A stretch of 64,000 nt of DNA from Allomuricauda sp. NBRC 101325 (GCF_030268205.1 NZ_BSQF01000001.1:1160649-1224648); one strand, 5' to 3'; positions 7,929 to 16,773 are shown, counted from the first letter of the stretch. Program-made: numbers and translations. Notes: a model not told the origin generated them from the sequence alone.

Positions 7929-8930
7929 TCAATCCAACTTCTCCGTCAATTTTTCGAAAACCTTTTTGGGATTTTTCTCTTTGTACAACACTTGGTAAAC
8001 GGCATTGATAATGGGTGTTTTCGATTTTTTCTCCAATTTTTCCATCAATAAATGGGCACTTTGGGTCGCGTAATACCCCTCGGCCACCATGTTCATTTCC
8101 ATCATGGCGCTTTTTACAGTGTAGCCCTTACCGATCATATTGCCAAACATTCGGTTTCTACTGAACACCGAATAGCCCGTAACCAACAAATCCCCTAAAT
8201 AGGCAGAGGCGTTGATGTTGCGCTTCATTTTGTACACGCGGTCAATAAAACGTTTCATCTCACGGATAGCGTTGCTCATCAATACACTTTGAAAATTATC
8301 GCCATAACCCAAACCGTGTGCGATTCCCGCTGCAATGGCGTAAATGTTCTTCAACATTGCAGCATATTCGGTTCCGATAATATCGTCCGAAATTTTGGTG
8401 CGGATATAGTCACTTTTTAAATGTTTTGCCACCATTTTGGCCTTATCGGCATCGGCACAGGCAATGGTAAGGTAAGAAAGTCGTTCCAAGGCCACCTCTT
8501 CGGCGTGACAAGGCCCGGTAAGTACCCCAATATTTTCAAATGGGATATTATAGGTACTATTAAAATGCTCCCCAACAATCAACCCAGTTTCGGGCACGAT
8601 ACCCTTAATGGCTGAAAAAATGATTTTGTCCTTTAAAGAAACGGTAAGGTTTTGTAGTTCACTCTCCAAAAATGCCGAAGGAATGGCAAAAATGAGCACG
8701 TCGGATGCTGCAGCAATTTCGTTGATATCATGACTTAGTTTTAGCTGATCCACATCAAACTCAACAGAACTCAAATAATTAGGGTTGTGTCCCTCTTTTT
8801 CAATATGGCGAATGGCAGAATCACTGCGCATATACCATCCCACTTGATCTAAGTTTTCCGTCAACATTTTAACGATGGCCGTTCCCCAGCTTCCTCCTCC
8901 AAATACTCCAAACTTGAGGTTTTCTTTCAT
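7929..8930 (-). CDS. gpsA: NAD(P)H-dependent glycerol-3-phosphate dehydrogenase
   Basis: Cytosolic enzyme reducing dihydroxyacetone phosphate to sn-glycerol-3-phosphate for phospholipid synthesis. Its 333 residues are the usual length. The N-terminal Rossmann motif GVFGGGSWGTAIVKML (residues 8-23) is followed by IFAIPSAFL, the SAIKGI and TGPCHAEEV segments and the catalytic-Lys motif AAMLKNIYAIAAGIAHGLGYGDN. The C-terminal helical domain ends in NPKKVFEKLTEKLD, the part duplicated next to glpD. It is convergent with the inserted gene pair and, beyond it, with glpD. Confidence 0.96.
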   Translation of the reverse strand: MKENLKFGVFGGGSWGTAIVKMLTENLDQVGWYMRSDSAIRHIEKEGHNPNYLSSVEFDVDQLKLSHDINEIAAASDVLIFAIPSAFLESELQNLTVSLKDKIIFSAIKGIVPETGLIVGEHFNSTYNIPFENIGVLTGPCHAEEVALERLSYLTIACADADKAKMVAKHLKSDYIRTKISDDIIGTEYAAMLKNIYAIAAGIAHGLGYGDNFQSVLMSNAIREMKRFIDRVYKMKRNINASAYLGDLLVTGYSVFSRNRMFGNMIGKGYTVKSAMMEMNMVAEGYYATQSAHLLMEKLEKKSKTPIINAVYQVLYKEKNPKKVFEKLTEKLD

Positions 8931-9054
8931 GCGTACAAATTAGGCTGTAAAGCTAAAAAATAAAATCATGGCATCATTATAAATTGATTATCAAACAGTT
9001 AAAGAATTTGGCACAATGCTTGGTTTACATGAAGTGAACTTTAAAACCTCGATT

Positions 9055-9972
9055 ATGAAAATAAGAAAACTACTTTTAGGAATTATAGCAATAGGTCTTT
9101 TGGCCAGTTCTTGTTACACCGAGGTGATCTTGGACGATGATTATGTGGAAGTTACGCCTGTGAACACCGCTTTGGTTTTGGAGAACTATGATCTATGGTA
9201 TGTGGATATCAATGCATCATCTGGTAGCGGCGAAATTCCATTTTTGCAACGAGCCTTTACCATCTCTTTTGATAGGGGAATTGTTTACGCCAATAACAAC
9301 CTTGTTGGCATTGGAAAAACAGGCAATGGATTAGGTATTGATGTAGGAGCTTACGGAACCTTTGGTTCCGAGTTGGAAGTGGACCATGATGTGGACGGAC
9401 TTTGGTTGTTGGATGTGTATCAAATAAATTCCAATACCGTTGAATTGTATGATGCTAGCACAAATACCACCTACGTGCTTAAAGGCTACAATGCGAGCAA
9501 TTTTGATTATGATGCTGTTTTTTACGACAACATTCATTACTTCTTACAGGAATATCAGGTTTGGGAAAAAACCTATACCAGTGACTATGGTGCCATCAAC
9601 GAGTTTGATGAAGAGAACTACCTGCAGTTCAATTCAGATGCAGGAGGGTATTTTAAATCATCCATTGATAATCAAGGTATTCCGTTATCCAATATTCAAT
9701 GGGATTACGAGGGAGACTATGTGGTCTATGATGTGGCCAATGACCCAACCCTTAAAACGATAACCTTGGATTATGACTTTTTGGGCAATGATTATTTTGA
9801 ATTGTACGTTATAAACGATAGTACCATTGAGTTGTACCATGTATCCAGCGGAACGGTATATGAATTTTCAGGCAGGGGATACATTCAATATTTGAAATCG
9901 GACGGTTCGGGCAAAAAACGTTCTAATGAAAACAACCCTACCATGAACGTGACCCGACAACGCAAAATATAG
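9055..9972 (+). CDS. Lipoprotein with a tandem duplicated beta-rich domain
   Basis: A 305-residue lipoprotein from the ATG at 9055, giving MKIRKLLLGIIAIGL and lipobox LASSC; an in-frame start at 9016 would add 13 residues before the signal peptide. The mature part consists of two related halves of about 120 residues. Each begins with an aromatic-rich strand (ENYDLWYVDIN, then QEYQVWEKTYT) and ends with the same hairpin (INSNTVELYDASTNTTYVLKGY, then INDSTIELYHVSSGTVYEFSGRGY, each shown with its partner). The basic tail is unusual. I do not recognise a named family; the pattern recalls lipocalin-like folds. A terminator follows at 10029. Confidence 0.75.
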   Translation: MKIRKLLLGIIAIGLLASSCYTEVILDDDYVEVTPVNTALVLENYDLWYVDINASSGSGEIPFLQRAFTISFDRGIVYANNNLVGIGKTGNGLGIDVGAYGTFGSELEVDHDVDGLWLLDVYQINSNTVELYDASTNTTYVLKGYNASNFDYDAVFYDNIHYFLQEYQVWEKTYTSDYGAINEFDEENYLQFNSDAGGYFKSSIDNQGIPLSNIQWDYEGDYVVYDVANDPTLKTITLDYDFLGNDYFELYVINDSTIELYHVSSGTVYEFSGRGYIQYLKSDGSGKKRSNENNPTMNVTRQRKI

Positions 9973-10007
9973 GTCAGAACAACAAAGTTTGACTTAACAA
10001 TACATTT

Positions 10008-10024
10008 TTTGGTTGGTTAGTTAG
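10008..10024 (+). other. 17-base element repeated before a second terminator at 39441
   Basis: TTTGGTTGGTTAGTTAG lies 4 bases before the terminator stem at 10029. Sixteen of its 17 bases recur at 39441-39457, again directly before a terminator. The function is unknown; it may be part of a structured 3' end. Confidence 0.5.
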
Positions 10025-10028
10025 TTGA

Positions 10029-10062
10029 GAATCGCTCCAAGCTTTATGGTTTGGGGCGATTC
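10029..10062 (+). terminator. Terminator after the duplicated-domain lipoprotein
   Basis: A 12-bp stem (GAATCGCTCCAA with its complement, one T-G pair) around a 10-base loop, followed by a T-rich run. It lies between the convergent lipoprotein and AraC genes and may act for both. Confidence 0.8.
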
Positions 10063-10063
10063 T

Positions 10064-10906
10064 TTATTTGTTTCTCTTTTTATAGTCCGAAGGGTTTTCC
10101 CCAGTAATTTTTTTAAAAGTCCGATTAAAATAGGATAGGCTTTCAAACCCGCATTCGTAGCAAGTTTCGCTGATGTTCCTACCCGTTAGCAACAATCTTT
10201 TGGCTTGCGTAATGCGGTATTGGTTTAAAAAATGAGTGAAAGTGCTCCCCGTATTTTTCTTGAAATACCTACAAAATGCTTCCTTGCCAAGATTGACAGA
10301 TTCTGCAATATTCTCCAAGGCTATTTTTTTGGAATAATGCTCATCAATATAGGAATAGACCTTTTGCAATCGCTCCTGCTGCTTGTTGGCCTTGTTGTTT
10401 ATAATAGGATTGGAATGTAAAAGTTCAAACTCATCACTTTTTGCCAACAATTTAAGTAGCTGTAAAATTTTAAGGAACTGTTCAAACTTACCCATCCCTT
10501 GCAATTGCATCATGATGGCTCCGATTGATTTTTTGGTTTCTCCATAAAATGCAATGCCATGCTGCGATTTGTCCAACAGCTCATAAACATCTTCCAATTC
10601 CTCGATTTCGGTAAACACCTTTTCTTTAAAAGAAGCACTAATGTGCAACACTTCTTTGTGGTATTCGGTTTTGATACCGTGATCAAAATTCAAATGTGGA
10701 ATATTGGAACCGATCAATACAAGATCACTTCCCTTAAAATTGGAAATATGATGTCCAACATGACGCTTGCCGTTGGCTCCTTCAATATAGACTAACTCAA
10801 ATTCGGGATGAAAATGCCAAAAGAAGAGATCGTTCAACTTGGGATTGTGCAATAAATGAAAAGAACTTTTCTCGTTGGGCTGTATGTTTTCAAGTTGAAT
10901 TTTCAT
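10064..10906 (-). CDS. AraC family transcriptional regulator
   Basis: A 280-residue regulator with an N-terminal cupin-like sensor (about residues 10-90, with FWHFHPEFELVYIEG) and a C-terminal double helix-turn-helix. The first helix-turn-helix reads KIALENIAESVNLGKEAFCRYFKK and the signature second one contains ISETCYECGFESLSYFNRTF, ending in GENPSDYKKR. The ATG at 10906 is preferred to a TTG four codons upstream. It is divergent from the PhyH dioxygenase gene with 136 bases between them, so it may control that gene; the effector is unknown. Confidence 0.9.
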   Translation of the reverse strand: MKIQLENIQPNEKSSFHLLHNPKLNDLFFWHFHPEFELVYIEGANGKRHVGHHISNFKGSDLVLIGSNIPHLNFDHGIKTEYHKEVLHISASFKEKVFTEIEELEDVYELLDKSQHGIAFYGETKKSIGAIMMQLQGMGKFEQFLKILQLLKLLAKSDEFELLHSNPIINNKANKQQERLQKVYSYIDEHYSKKIALENIAESVNLGKEAFCRYFKKNTGSTFTHFLNQYRITQAKRLLLTGRNISETCYECGFESLSYFNRTFKKITGENPSDYKKRNK

Positions 10907-11000
10907 TGAATTGCTCAATTAATTTTAAAAATAACCAATTTAAATCAATATAGTTCAAATTTTGGTCAACGGTAGGGTAGAAACCCCATTTTGGCTCCTA

Positions 11001-11008
11001 TAGTTTTG
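11001..11008 (+). promoter_or_regulatory. -7 box for the PhyH dioxygenase gene
   Basis: TAGTTTTG, an exact TAnnTTTG box, 34 bases before the ATG at 11043, in the region shared with the divergent AraC gene. No -33 TTG at the right spacing, which would suit an activator-dependent promoter. Confidence 0.4.
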
Positions 11009-11042
11009 GGATATAGAATTTTAACTAAAAAAACAGAGCAAT

Positions 11043-12011
11043 ATGATGCAGCAAAAAATGGAAATGGCGAACAAAGCACATGAAGCCATTCCTGGAAATC
11101 CATCCACCGCAACCAGCAGTAAAACAAAACTCAACGATAGATCTAATGGCAAACCGTTACGAGTACTGTCTGAAGAAGATTGGGCATTTTGGATTGAGAA
11201 CGGATACATTGTGATTAAAAATGCAGTTCCAAAGGAACAAGCCAAAGCTACTGCCGACTTTTTATGGGAGTTTGATGAAAAAGACCCAAACAATCCAGAA
11301 ACTTGGTATGCTCCACCACGGGCCGAAATGCAAATGAAAGAGCTTACGGGAACAGGCATGGTTGAGGTATACAATCATCAACATTTATGGAACAACAGAC
11401 AAACCCAAAAGGTGTATGATGCCTTTGTGGACATTTGGGGAACTGAAAAGCTTTGGGTGACCATTGATCGAGCTAACTTGAATATGCCACAACGTCCTGG
11501 AGAGAACAAAAAAGGATTTATTCATTGGGATTACGACCCTGAGACACGGCCTCAAAATGTGCAAGGTGTATTGGCCCTTGCGGACCAAATGGATGAGAAT
11601 ATGGGTGGATTTCAATGTATTCCCTGGTTGTACCGAAACTACGATACTTGGAAATTGACCCAACCTGAAGATCGAGATCATTTTCAACCCGATGTTACTG
11701 GATTGGAGGATGAAATAGTGAAAGTAAAACTGGAAGCTGGTGATCTATTGATTTTCAACAGTACCCAACCACACGGAATTCGTCCCAATAAATCAGGCGA
11801 TAAAGTACGAATCGCCCAGTATATTTCCATGATGCCAGCCGAGGAGGACAATGACAAAATGCGGGAATGGCGTATCAATTCTTGGAAAAATAGGATAGCT
11901 CCAGAGGGCTATGCATTCCCTGGCGATCCAAGAAAATGGGAGCAAACCAAATACGATACTGCAAAATTAAGTTCGTTGGGAGAAAAGTTATTGGGATTGA
12001 CTAACTGGTAG
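11043..12011 (+). CDS. Phytanoyl-CoA dioxygenase (PhyH) family protein
   Basis: A 322-residue Fe(II)/2-oxoglutarate oxygenase. The metal triad is visible as HWD in FIHWDYDPETRPQNVQG and His in STQPHGIRPNKSG, with an Arg nearby (KVRIAQYI) suited to 2-oxoglutarate binding. The N-terminal half has the PhyH opening EDWAFWIENGYIVIKNAVPKEQ. The substrate cannot be told from the sequence; family members hydroxylate lipids, amino acids and secondary metabolites. It is divergent from the AraC regulator, so it is probably induced by some compound sensed by that protein. Confidence 0.88.
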   Translation: MMQQKMEMANKAHEAIPGNPSTATSSKTKLNDRSNGKPLRVLSEEDWAFWIENGYIVIKNAVPKEQAKATADFLWEFDEKDPNNPETWYAPPRAEMQMKELTGTGMVEVYNHQHLWNNRQTQKVYDAFVDIWGTEKLWVTIDRANLNMPQRPGENKKGFIHWDYDPETRPQNVQGVLALADQMDENMGGFQCIPWLYRNYDTWKLTQPEDRDHFQPDVTGLEDEIVKVKLEAGDLLIFNSTQPHGIRPNKSGDKVRIAQYISMMPAEEDNDKMREWRINSWKNRIAPEGYAFPGDPRKWEQTKYDTAKLSSLGEKLLGLTNW

Positions 12012-12065
12012 ATTATCAAATCCTTAAAAATTTCCGAGCGATTAGGGTCTTGCATTTAATAATGC

Positions 12066-12073
12066 TATTTTTG
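12066..12073 (+). promoter_or_regulatory. -7 box for the SulP transporter gene
   Basis: TATTTTTG, 20 bases before the start codon at 12094. A TTG lies only 13 bases upstream, which is too close for a standard -33 element. Confidence 0.4.
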
Positions 12074-12093
12074 CCCGCTTCAAGAATGAAGCC

Positions 12094-13620
12094 ATGAAGA
12101 AGTACCTCAATCTTTTCGATTTTTCCCAAAAAGTAAACTACCGAACTGAAATATTATCGGGCTTGACCGTTGCCCTTGCTTTGGTGCCCGAAGCCATCGC
12201 TTTTGCCTTTATCGCAGGTTTGTCTCCACTGACAGGTTTGTATGCAGCCTTTGTGATGGGATTGGTTACTTCCATTTTGGGTGGTAGACCTGGAATGATA
12301 TCTGGAGCCACAGGTGCGGTTGCCGTAGTGATTGTAAGTTTGGCGCAACAATATGGGGTAGAATATGTTTTCGTCACCGTTGTGCTAGCAGGAATCATGC
12401 AGATGTTAGCGGGCTTCCTTCGTTTGGGCAAATTGATGCGATTGGTGCCACATCCAGCCATATTTGGATTTGTGAACGGATTGGCGGTCATCATCTTCAT
12501 GTCGCAGTTAAGTCAGTTTAAAACTGCCGACGGGGAGTGGTTGACTGGAAGTACCATGTTGATTTTTCTTGGATTGGTGTTGTTGACCATGTTGATCATT
12601 TGGGGGTTGCCAAAGCTTACTAAAGTAATTCCAGCTTCGTTAGCGGCAATTTTGGTGGTTTTTGGCATAGTATTTTTCTTAGGATTGGATACCAGAACCA
12701 TTGGGGATATTGCTTCCATTCAAGGAACTTTTCCTCCTTTTCATATTCCTGATCTGCCTTTTACATTTGAGACCCTTCAGATCATATTCCCGTTTGCTGC
12801 GATTGTTGCAGGAGTTGGTTTGATTGAAAGTTTATTGACCTTGAACATTGTGGATGAAATTACAGAAACCCGTGGTCGAGGAAATAAGGAAGCTGTGGCA
12901 CAAGGAGCTGCAAATGTGCTATCTGGTTTGTTTTCAGGAATGGGTGGTTGTGCCATGATCGGTCAGAGTTTGATCAATACGTCCAATGGGGCAAGAGCTC
13001 GACTTTCTGGAATTTTTGCAGCCTTGATGCTGTTGGTGTTCATCATGTTTGGTTCCAGTCTGATTGAGAAAGTACCGATGGCCGCATTAACAGGTTTGAT
13101 GATAATGGTGGCATTGGGAACTTTTGAATGGGCGAGCTTAAAAACTTTCCGCCGTATGCCAAAATCGGATGTTTTGGTAATGGTACTGGTGACTTTGGTA
13201 ACGATTTTCCTTCACAATTTGGCCTTGGCTGTGTTGGTGGGAGTGATCATTTCTGCTTTGGTGTTTGCCTGGGACAATGCAAAGCGTATCCGAGCCAGAA
13301 AATATACAGATGAAGATGGCGTGAAACATTACGAGATCTACGGCCCATTATTCTTTGGTAGCACCACTTTATTTGCTGAAAAATTTGATGTGCTCAACGA
13401 CCCGGAAGAAGTGGTAATTGATTTTGCCGAAAGTAGATTGGTAGATATGTCTGCCATTGAAGCCGTGAACAAAATTACCGAGCGCTACCGCAAAGTAGGT
13501 AAAAAGCTTCACCTCAAACATTTAAGTGGAGACTGCCGAAGATTGTTGGCCAATGCCGACGATATTATCGAGGTAAATGTTTTGGAAGACCCAACCTATA
13601 AAGTTGCAGTCGATAACTAA
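12094..13620 (+). CDS. SulP family inorganic anion transporter with STAS domain
   Basis: A 508-residue inner-membrane transporter of the SLC26/SulP family (sulfate, bicarbonate or other anions). The N-terminal block LSGLTVALALVPEAIAFAFIAGLSPLTGLYAAF and the following GRPGMISGATGAVAVV are the family signatures; about 11-12 hydrophobic segments run to residue 395. The C-terminal STAS domain (about residues 420-505) has VVIDFAESRLVDMSAIEAV. The short membrane domain and short linker resemble bacterial YvdB/BicA-like forms; the anion cannot be told. It is convergent with the secreted DinB gene, 5 bases away. Confidence 0.92.
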   Translation: MKKYLNLFDFSQKVNYRTEILSGLTVALALVPEAIAFAFIAGLSPLTGLYAAFVMGLVTSILGGRPGMISGATGAVAVVIVSLAQQYGVEYVFVTVVLAGIMQMLAGFLRLGKLMRLVPHPAIFGFVNGLAVIIFMSQLSQFKTADGEWLTGSTMLIFLGLVLLTMLIIWGLPKLTKVIPASLAAILVVFGIVFFLGLDTRTIGDIASIQGTFPPFHIPDLPFTFETLQIIFPFAAIVAGVGLIESLLTLNIVDEITETRGRGNKEAVAQGAANVLSGLFSGMGGCAMIGQSLINTSNGARARLSGIFAALMLLVFIMFGSSLIEKVPMAALTGLMIMVALGTFEWASLKTFRRMPKSDVLVMVLVTLVTIFLHNLALAVLVGVIISALVFAWDNAKRIRARKYTDEDGVKHYEIYGPLFFGSTTLFAEKFDVLNDPEEVVIDFAESRLVDMSAIEAVNKITERYRKVGKKLHLKHLSGDCRRLLANADDIIEVNVLEDPTYKVAVDN

Positions 13621-13625
13621 AGGTT

Positions 13626-14231
13626 TTATTCCTTAGTTATTCCCAAAAAAGGATTCACGTTCGGGTTTTGTGGATTGCCACTAGACCTGCGCATCAATGT
13701 GATTTGACCTGTATGGTAAATGCAGTCGGAAATCATCCCATTGATCATATTCCAATAGGCAAATTCCGATTGTTGGTCGCCACGTTTAAAGATTACCTTA
13801 AAGTCTTCCATTTCATCCGCACTAGACCCTAAAACTTTTTCACTGGCCCTTTTAAGGTTCTGAAGTGTCAAAGTTCTAAGTTCCTCATAAGAATAAGAAG
13901 GAAGGTTAGCGGGTTTTTCATAGGGCAATGCATCCGGAGCGAGTAAAATATTGAAGCTCATGGTGTTGATATGCTCCATGGTTTCCAAAATGGAACGTCC
14001 ATCTTCAGAAGGTTTATACGTCAAGTCCTTTTCCGTAAGCCCTTCCGTGGCCCAATAAAATCGATAACCCAATCCATCGATCATTCGGGAAACTAAATTG
14101 CCCGGCCCATAATTTTCGGGTTGAGGAGGAATTTGTTTGTAAGGAAGTTCCATTTCTTGAGCTTGCATAGTTGTGGTGGCCATCAAACAAAGAAAAACGG
14201 CTGTTAATTTTAAAACGGAAAAATGTTTCAT
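13626..14231 (-). CDS. Secreted DinB-fold protein
   Basis: A 201-residue protein with a signal peptide (cleavage after MQAQ, about residue 25) and a DinB/YfiT-like four-helix domain. Two of the usual metal-site histidines are seen in TMEHINTMS and IYHTGQIT. DinB-like proteins are often metal-dependent thiol transferases or hydrolases; export of one to the periplasm is less common. It is last in a four-gene minus-strand run with two META-type lipoproteins and another lipoprotein, so a role in envelope maintenance is possible. Confidence 0.82.
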   Translation of the reverse strand: MKHFSVLKLTAVFLCLMATTTMQAQEMELPYKQIPPQPENYGPGNLVSRMIDGLGYRFYWATEGLTEKDLTYKPSEDGRSILETMEHINTMSFNILLAPDALPYEKPANLPSYSYEELRTLTLQNLKRASEKVLGSSADEMEDFKVIFKRGDQQSEFAYWNMINGMISDCIYHTGQITLMRRSSGNPQNPNVNPFLGITKE

Positions 14232-14256
14232 GTAGGTTTTGGGGGTAAAAAAGTTC

Positions 14257-14730
14257 CTAATCGCAATCAGTTTTGGTCAAAGGCATGGAAGAGCTAAAAT
14301 TTATGGCTTCTTTATCCTTGAATTTGGTGCCAGTTTCATCCAATTTACCAAATCCTTCAACCAATTGGCCATCTTTCCATAAAAAAGCTACCTCTCGGGA
14401 GCTTTCTATGCCTTCGGATGTAAAAGTATAACTTCCCATAAGAATACTATCTTGTAACATTCCAGAAAATGAACCCGAATTGGCATCTTTTTCTTTAAAG
14501 GCGTAGTTCAATTGCCCAATAATTGAATCGCTGGATTGGGTGATTTCCAATTCAATTTTATTGCCATTGGCATCATACGTATAGCATCCCACTTCCAAAA
14601 TTTGTGAAATTGGTGTATCGGGTATAACTTCTTCTGTGATTATGGGCGAAGCCACCTCTTTGTACTCTTCTTTGGTTTTGCATCCTAAGACGAATAGGAT
14701 AAAAAAACTTGAAATTAAAAAGTGTTTCAT
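14257..14730 (-). CDS. Lipoprotein of unknown function
   Basis: A 157-residue lipoprotein (lipobox FVLGC at residue 17). The mature part opens with an acidic stretch, then GCYTYDANGNKIELEI and a beta-rich domain with SGSFSGMLQDSILMGSYTF. The motif GCYTY with strands that alternate charged and hydrophobic residues recalls small beta-barrel envelope lipoproteins, but I cannot name the family. It starts 2 bases after the upstream META gene and ends 25 bases before the DinB gene, clearly in one operon. Confidence 0.75.
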   Translation of the reverse strand: MKHFLISSFFILFVLGCKTKEEYKEVASPIITEEVIPDTPISQILEVGCYTYDANGNKIELEITQSSDSIIGQLNYAFKEKDANSGSFSGMLQDSILMGSYTFTSEGIESSREVAFLWKDGQLVEGFGKLDETGTKFKDKEAINFSSSMPLTKTDCD

Positions 14731-14732
14731 GG

Positions 14733-15557
14733 CTAGTCTATTTTTTTGAAAACAAGTAGGTTTTCTTCATTCGGATTTGAAAGATACAAGCGATTGTTTT
14801 CCACTTTATAAGTGGTGCTAGCCCGCAAAGCCGTCAAGAAATCGGATTCCTTTTCCATGGAAGGACATGCCATTCGGGTTGAGGCAATTTGTGAAAAGCG
14901 CAACAGCCCGTTTTCAAAAAACAAACTTCCTGTCATACGGTTACAGCCCGAAAATCCTGAAAAACGGTTGGTGTTTACATTTACTTCCATATTGGGGACA
15001 TCTTGTCCATTAAACTCTTCCTTGGAAACAGTTGCACCTTTCATGGATTCCAGTACCCAAATGTCATGCAGGCGATAATCGGTCACGTAACTGCCGCATC
15101 CTTCGTACACCACCGTTTCATCACCACCTGTACTTTTATAGGAAACCGTAACTGTGTATGGGGATTCTTCTCCGGACATGGCATTGGTACAGGGCTTGTG
15201 GGAAATTATAACATCCATTAGGGTTGCTTCGGTCTGGATGCGATACATGCTTATATTTCCATCTTGAGCCTTAATGGCCTCGGAAGGTGGCGTTAAGATG
15301 GTATCTTCCATAGTTTTCAGTTCCACTTTGTTTTCATAAAGGGTAAGGCCCCAAAATGGTTCGGTTCCATTGGCCTTGAAATAGCTGCCATCGGGTTCGA
15401 AAGCTAGCGGCTCGATGGTTCTTTTTATTTCTTTCTTCATGGTATCAACGGAAGTTTCAACCGATTGTTCTTCTGGTTCCGATGGTGTCTCTTTTTTCTT
15501 TTCAGCACAATTTGAAAATACGAGGAGTGCGGTCAGTGCAAATACTATTTTTTTCAT
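14733..15557 (-). CDS. Two-domain lipoprotein: COG3650-like plus META
   Basis: A 274-residue lipoprotein (lipobox VFSNC). Two domains follow an acidic linker. The first (about residues 55-165) has YFKANGTEPFWGLTLYENKV and the cysteines HKPC and EGCGSY, as in COG3650 membrane-associated proteins. The second (about 170-270) is a META domain as in HslJ, with IWVLESMKGA, FSGFSGCNRMTGS and STRMACPSMEKESDFLTAL. META proteins are linked to heat-shock and novobiocin resistance in other bacteria, with unknown mechanism. Its ATG overlaps the stop of the upstream META gene by four bases. Confidence 0.85.
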   Translation of the reverse strand: MKKIVFALTALLVFSNCAEKKKETPSEPEEQSVETSVDTMKKEIKRTIEPLAFEPDGSYFKANGTEPFWGLTLYENKVELKTMEDTILTPPSEAIKAQDGNISMYRIQTEATLMDVIISHKPCTNAMSGEESPYTVTVSYKSTGGDETVVYEGCGSYVTDYRLHDIWVLESMKGATVSKEEFNGQDVPNMEVNVNTNRFSGFSGCNRMTGSLFFENGLLRFSQIASTRMACPSMEKESDFLTALRASTTYKVENNRLYLSNPNEENLLVFKKID

Positions 15558-15973
15558 GGTGTTACGGATTTAAATCGCATCATTACTATATCACCCATTA
15601 ACAGGTTGAGTTTATCTTCCTCAAAGGAATAACCATCGATTTTTTTCATCATTTCCAAAAATTGACGCTCGCTTCCACCACAGAACATCATGGTGGTAGG
15701 GCCAGGTTCACCAAATGAAATGGAGCTTTCGGTAAGGGAATAATCTGTTCGATACCCGTTGCAGCTATCGGTTCCCGATACTATTCCAGATTCTTGATCA
15801 AAACTAATCTGTGGTTTTTTATCGGGAAACAAGCCTTCAAAGGCAATGCGAGGACCGGTTATGTATTCCAATTCCCAGGTTTTACCAAAAAGGGCATCGG
15901 AAGTGGATTTGCTGCTTGAACAGGATTCTGCTAAAATAAGGGCAGAAAAAAATAGGATGATAGAGGCCTTCAT
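15554..15973 (-). CDS. Single META domain lipoprotein
   Basis: A 139-residue lipoprotein with a hydrophobic signal and cysteine at about residue 18 (LAESC; the -2 Glu makes the lipobox atypical). The rest is one META domain: LFGKTWELEYITGP, IVSGTDSCNGYRTDYSL and TMMFCGGSERQFLEMM. It is the first gene of the four-gene run and overlaps the next by ATGA. Two META copies in a row suggest a duplicated function at the envelope. Confidence 0.83.
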   Translation of the reverse strand: MKASIILFFSALILAESCSSSKSTSDALFGKTWELEYITGPRIAFEGLFPDKKPQISFDQESGIVSGTDSCNGYRTDYSLTESSISFGEPGPTTMMFCGGSERQFLEMMKKIDGYSFEEDKLNLLMGDIVMMRFKSVTP

Positions 15974-16065
15974 CTTTACGTGTTAATGGTTTAGTGACAG
16001 AAAAGTACTAAAAATAGGACGTAAAGCACCTCTTTTGAGGGTTAATAAAAGGCTAAATTCTTGAC

Positions 16066-16773
16066 CTATTGATTGCGTTTGCTCCAGATTTCATAGATGG
16101 GATCGCCCTTGCTGCTAAATCCTGAATGATGCCAATTTCCATCTTTAAGCTCATAATTGAATTCCAAACTGGCGCCTACCCTAGAATCGTCCCTAGAGAA
16201 AAACTTTATGTTTTCGGTATACTTACCATCAATTGTGGTGTAGATTCCCCCACCTGTTCCCAGGAATTCTTGGGTTTCTATGTTGTAGGCAATCCATTGA
16301 AATTGGGTGCCGGATAAAATTTTCATTGTTTTTCGTGGCCCTGAGGTATCTCGCATCTGGATTTCACCATCCCTTTTTCGACCAGAAATAAGCCATGCGC
16401 CAAAAAGGTCGCCAGGTGCTCCGTCATCAATTTTGGTCCAACTTAATTTACCCAATACCAAGTTCCCATTATTAAAGGAGTAGGTTTCTGTTTCGGTCTT
16501 TCCAACAATTCCTGGATCTTCAGAGGCAAATTCGTAAGTAAGGTTCAAACCGTTATCATTTAAGGTATAGTTGCCCCCTTTAGTACCCATAAATTTTCCG
16601 CTTGGCTTTTCAAAAACGGCCTCTGAAAAATATGTTCCCGTGAAAATTAGGGTATGTTCCACTTGGTAACCCTTTCCATCTGATTCAACAATGGTCCATG
16701 CGCCCTCCAAACTTTGAGCCGTGGAAATATGTACTAAAAAAAGAGAGCAAAGAGTCAAAAAGATGTTTTTCAT
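16066..16773 (-). CDS. Secreted protein with two lipocalin-like repeats
   Basis: A 235-residue exported protein (signal peptide ending STAQ). Two repeats of about 105 residues start with LEGAWTIVESDGKG and LFGAWLISGRKRDG, each followed by a strand pair, a GTKGGNY / GTGGGIY glycine turn and a Tyr-rich strand. This is the shape of small lipocalin-like (DUF4488-like) domains. No lipobox is seen. It is separated by 92 bases from the META operon and by a strong terminator from the cytochrome gene upstream, so it likely has its own promoter, which I could not locate. Confidence 0.75.
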   Translation of the reverse strand: MKNIFLTLCSLFLVHISTAQSLEGAWTIVESDGKGYQVEHTLIFTGTYFSEAVFEKPSGKFMGTKGGNYTLNDNGLNLTYEFASEDPGIVGKTETETYSFNNGNLVLGKLSWTKIDDGAPGDLFGAWLISGRKRDGEIQMRDTSGPRKTMKILSGTQFQWIAYNIETQEFLGTGGGIYTTIDGKYTENIKFFSRDDSRVGASLEFNYELKDGNWHHSGFSSKGDPIYEIWSKRNQ

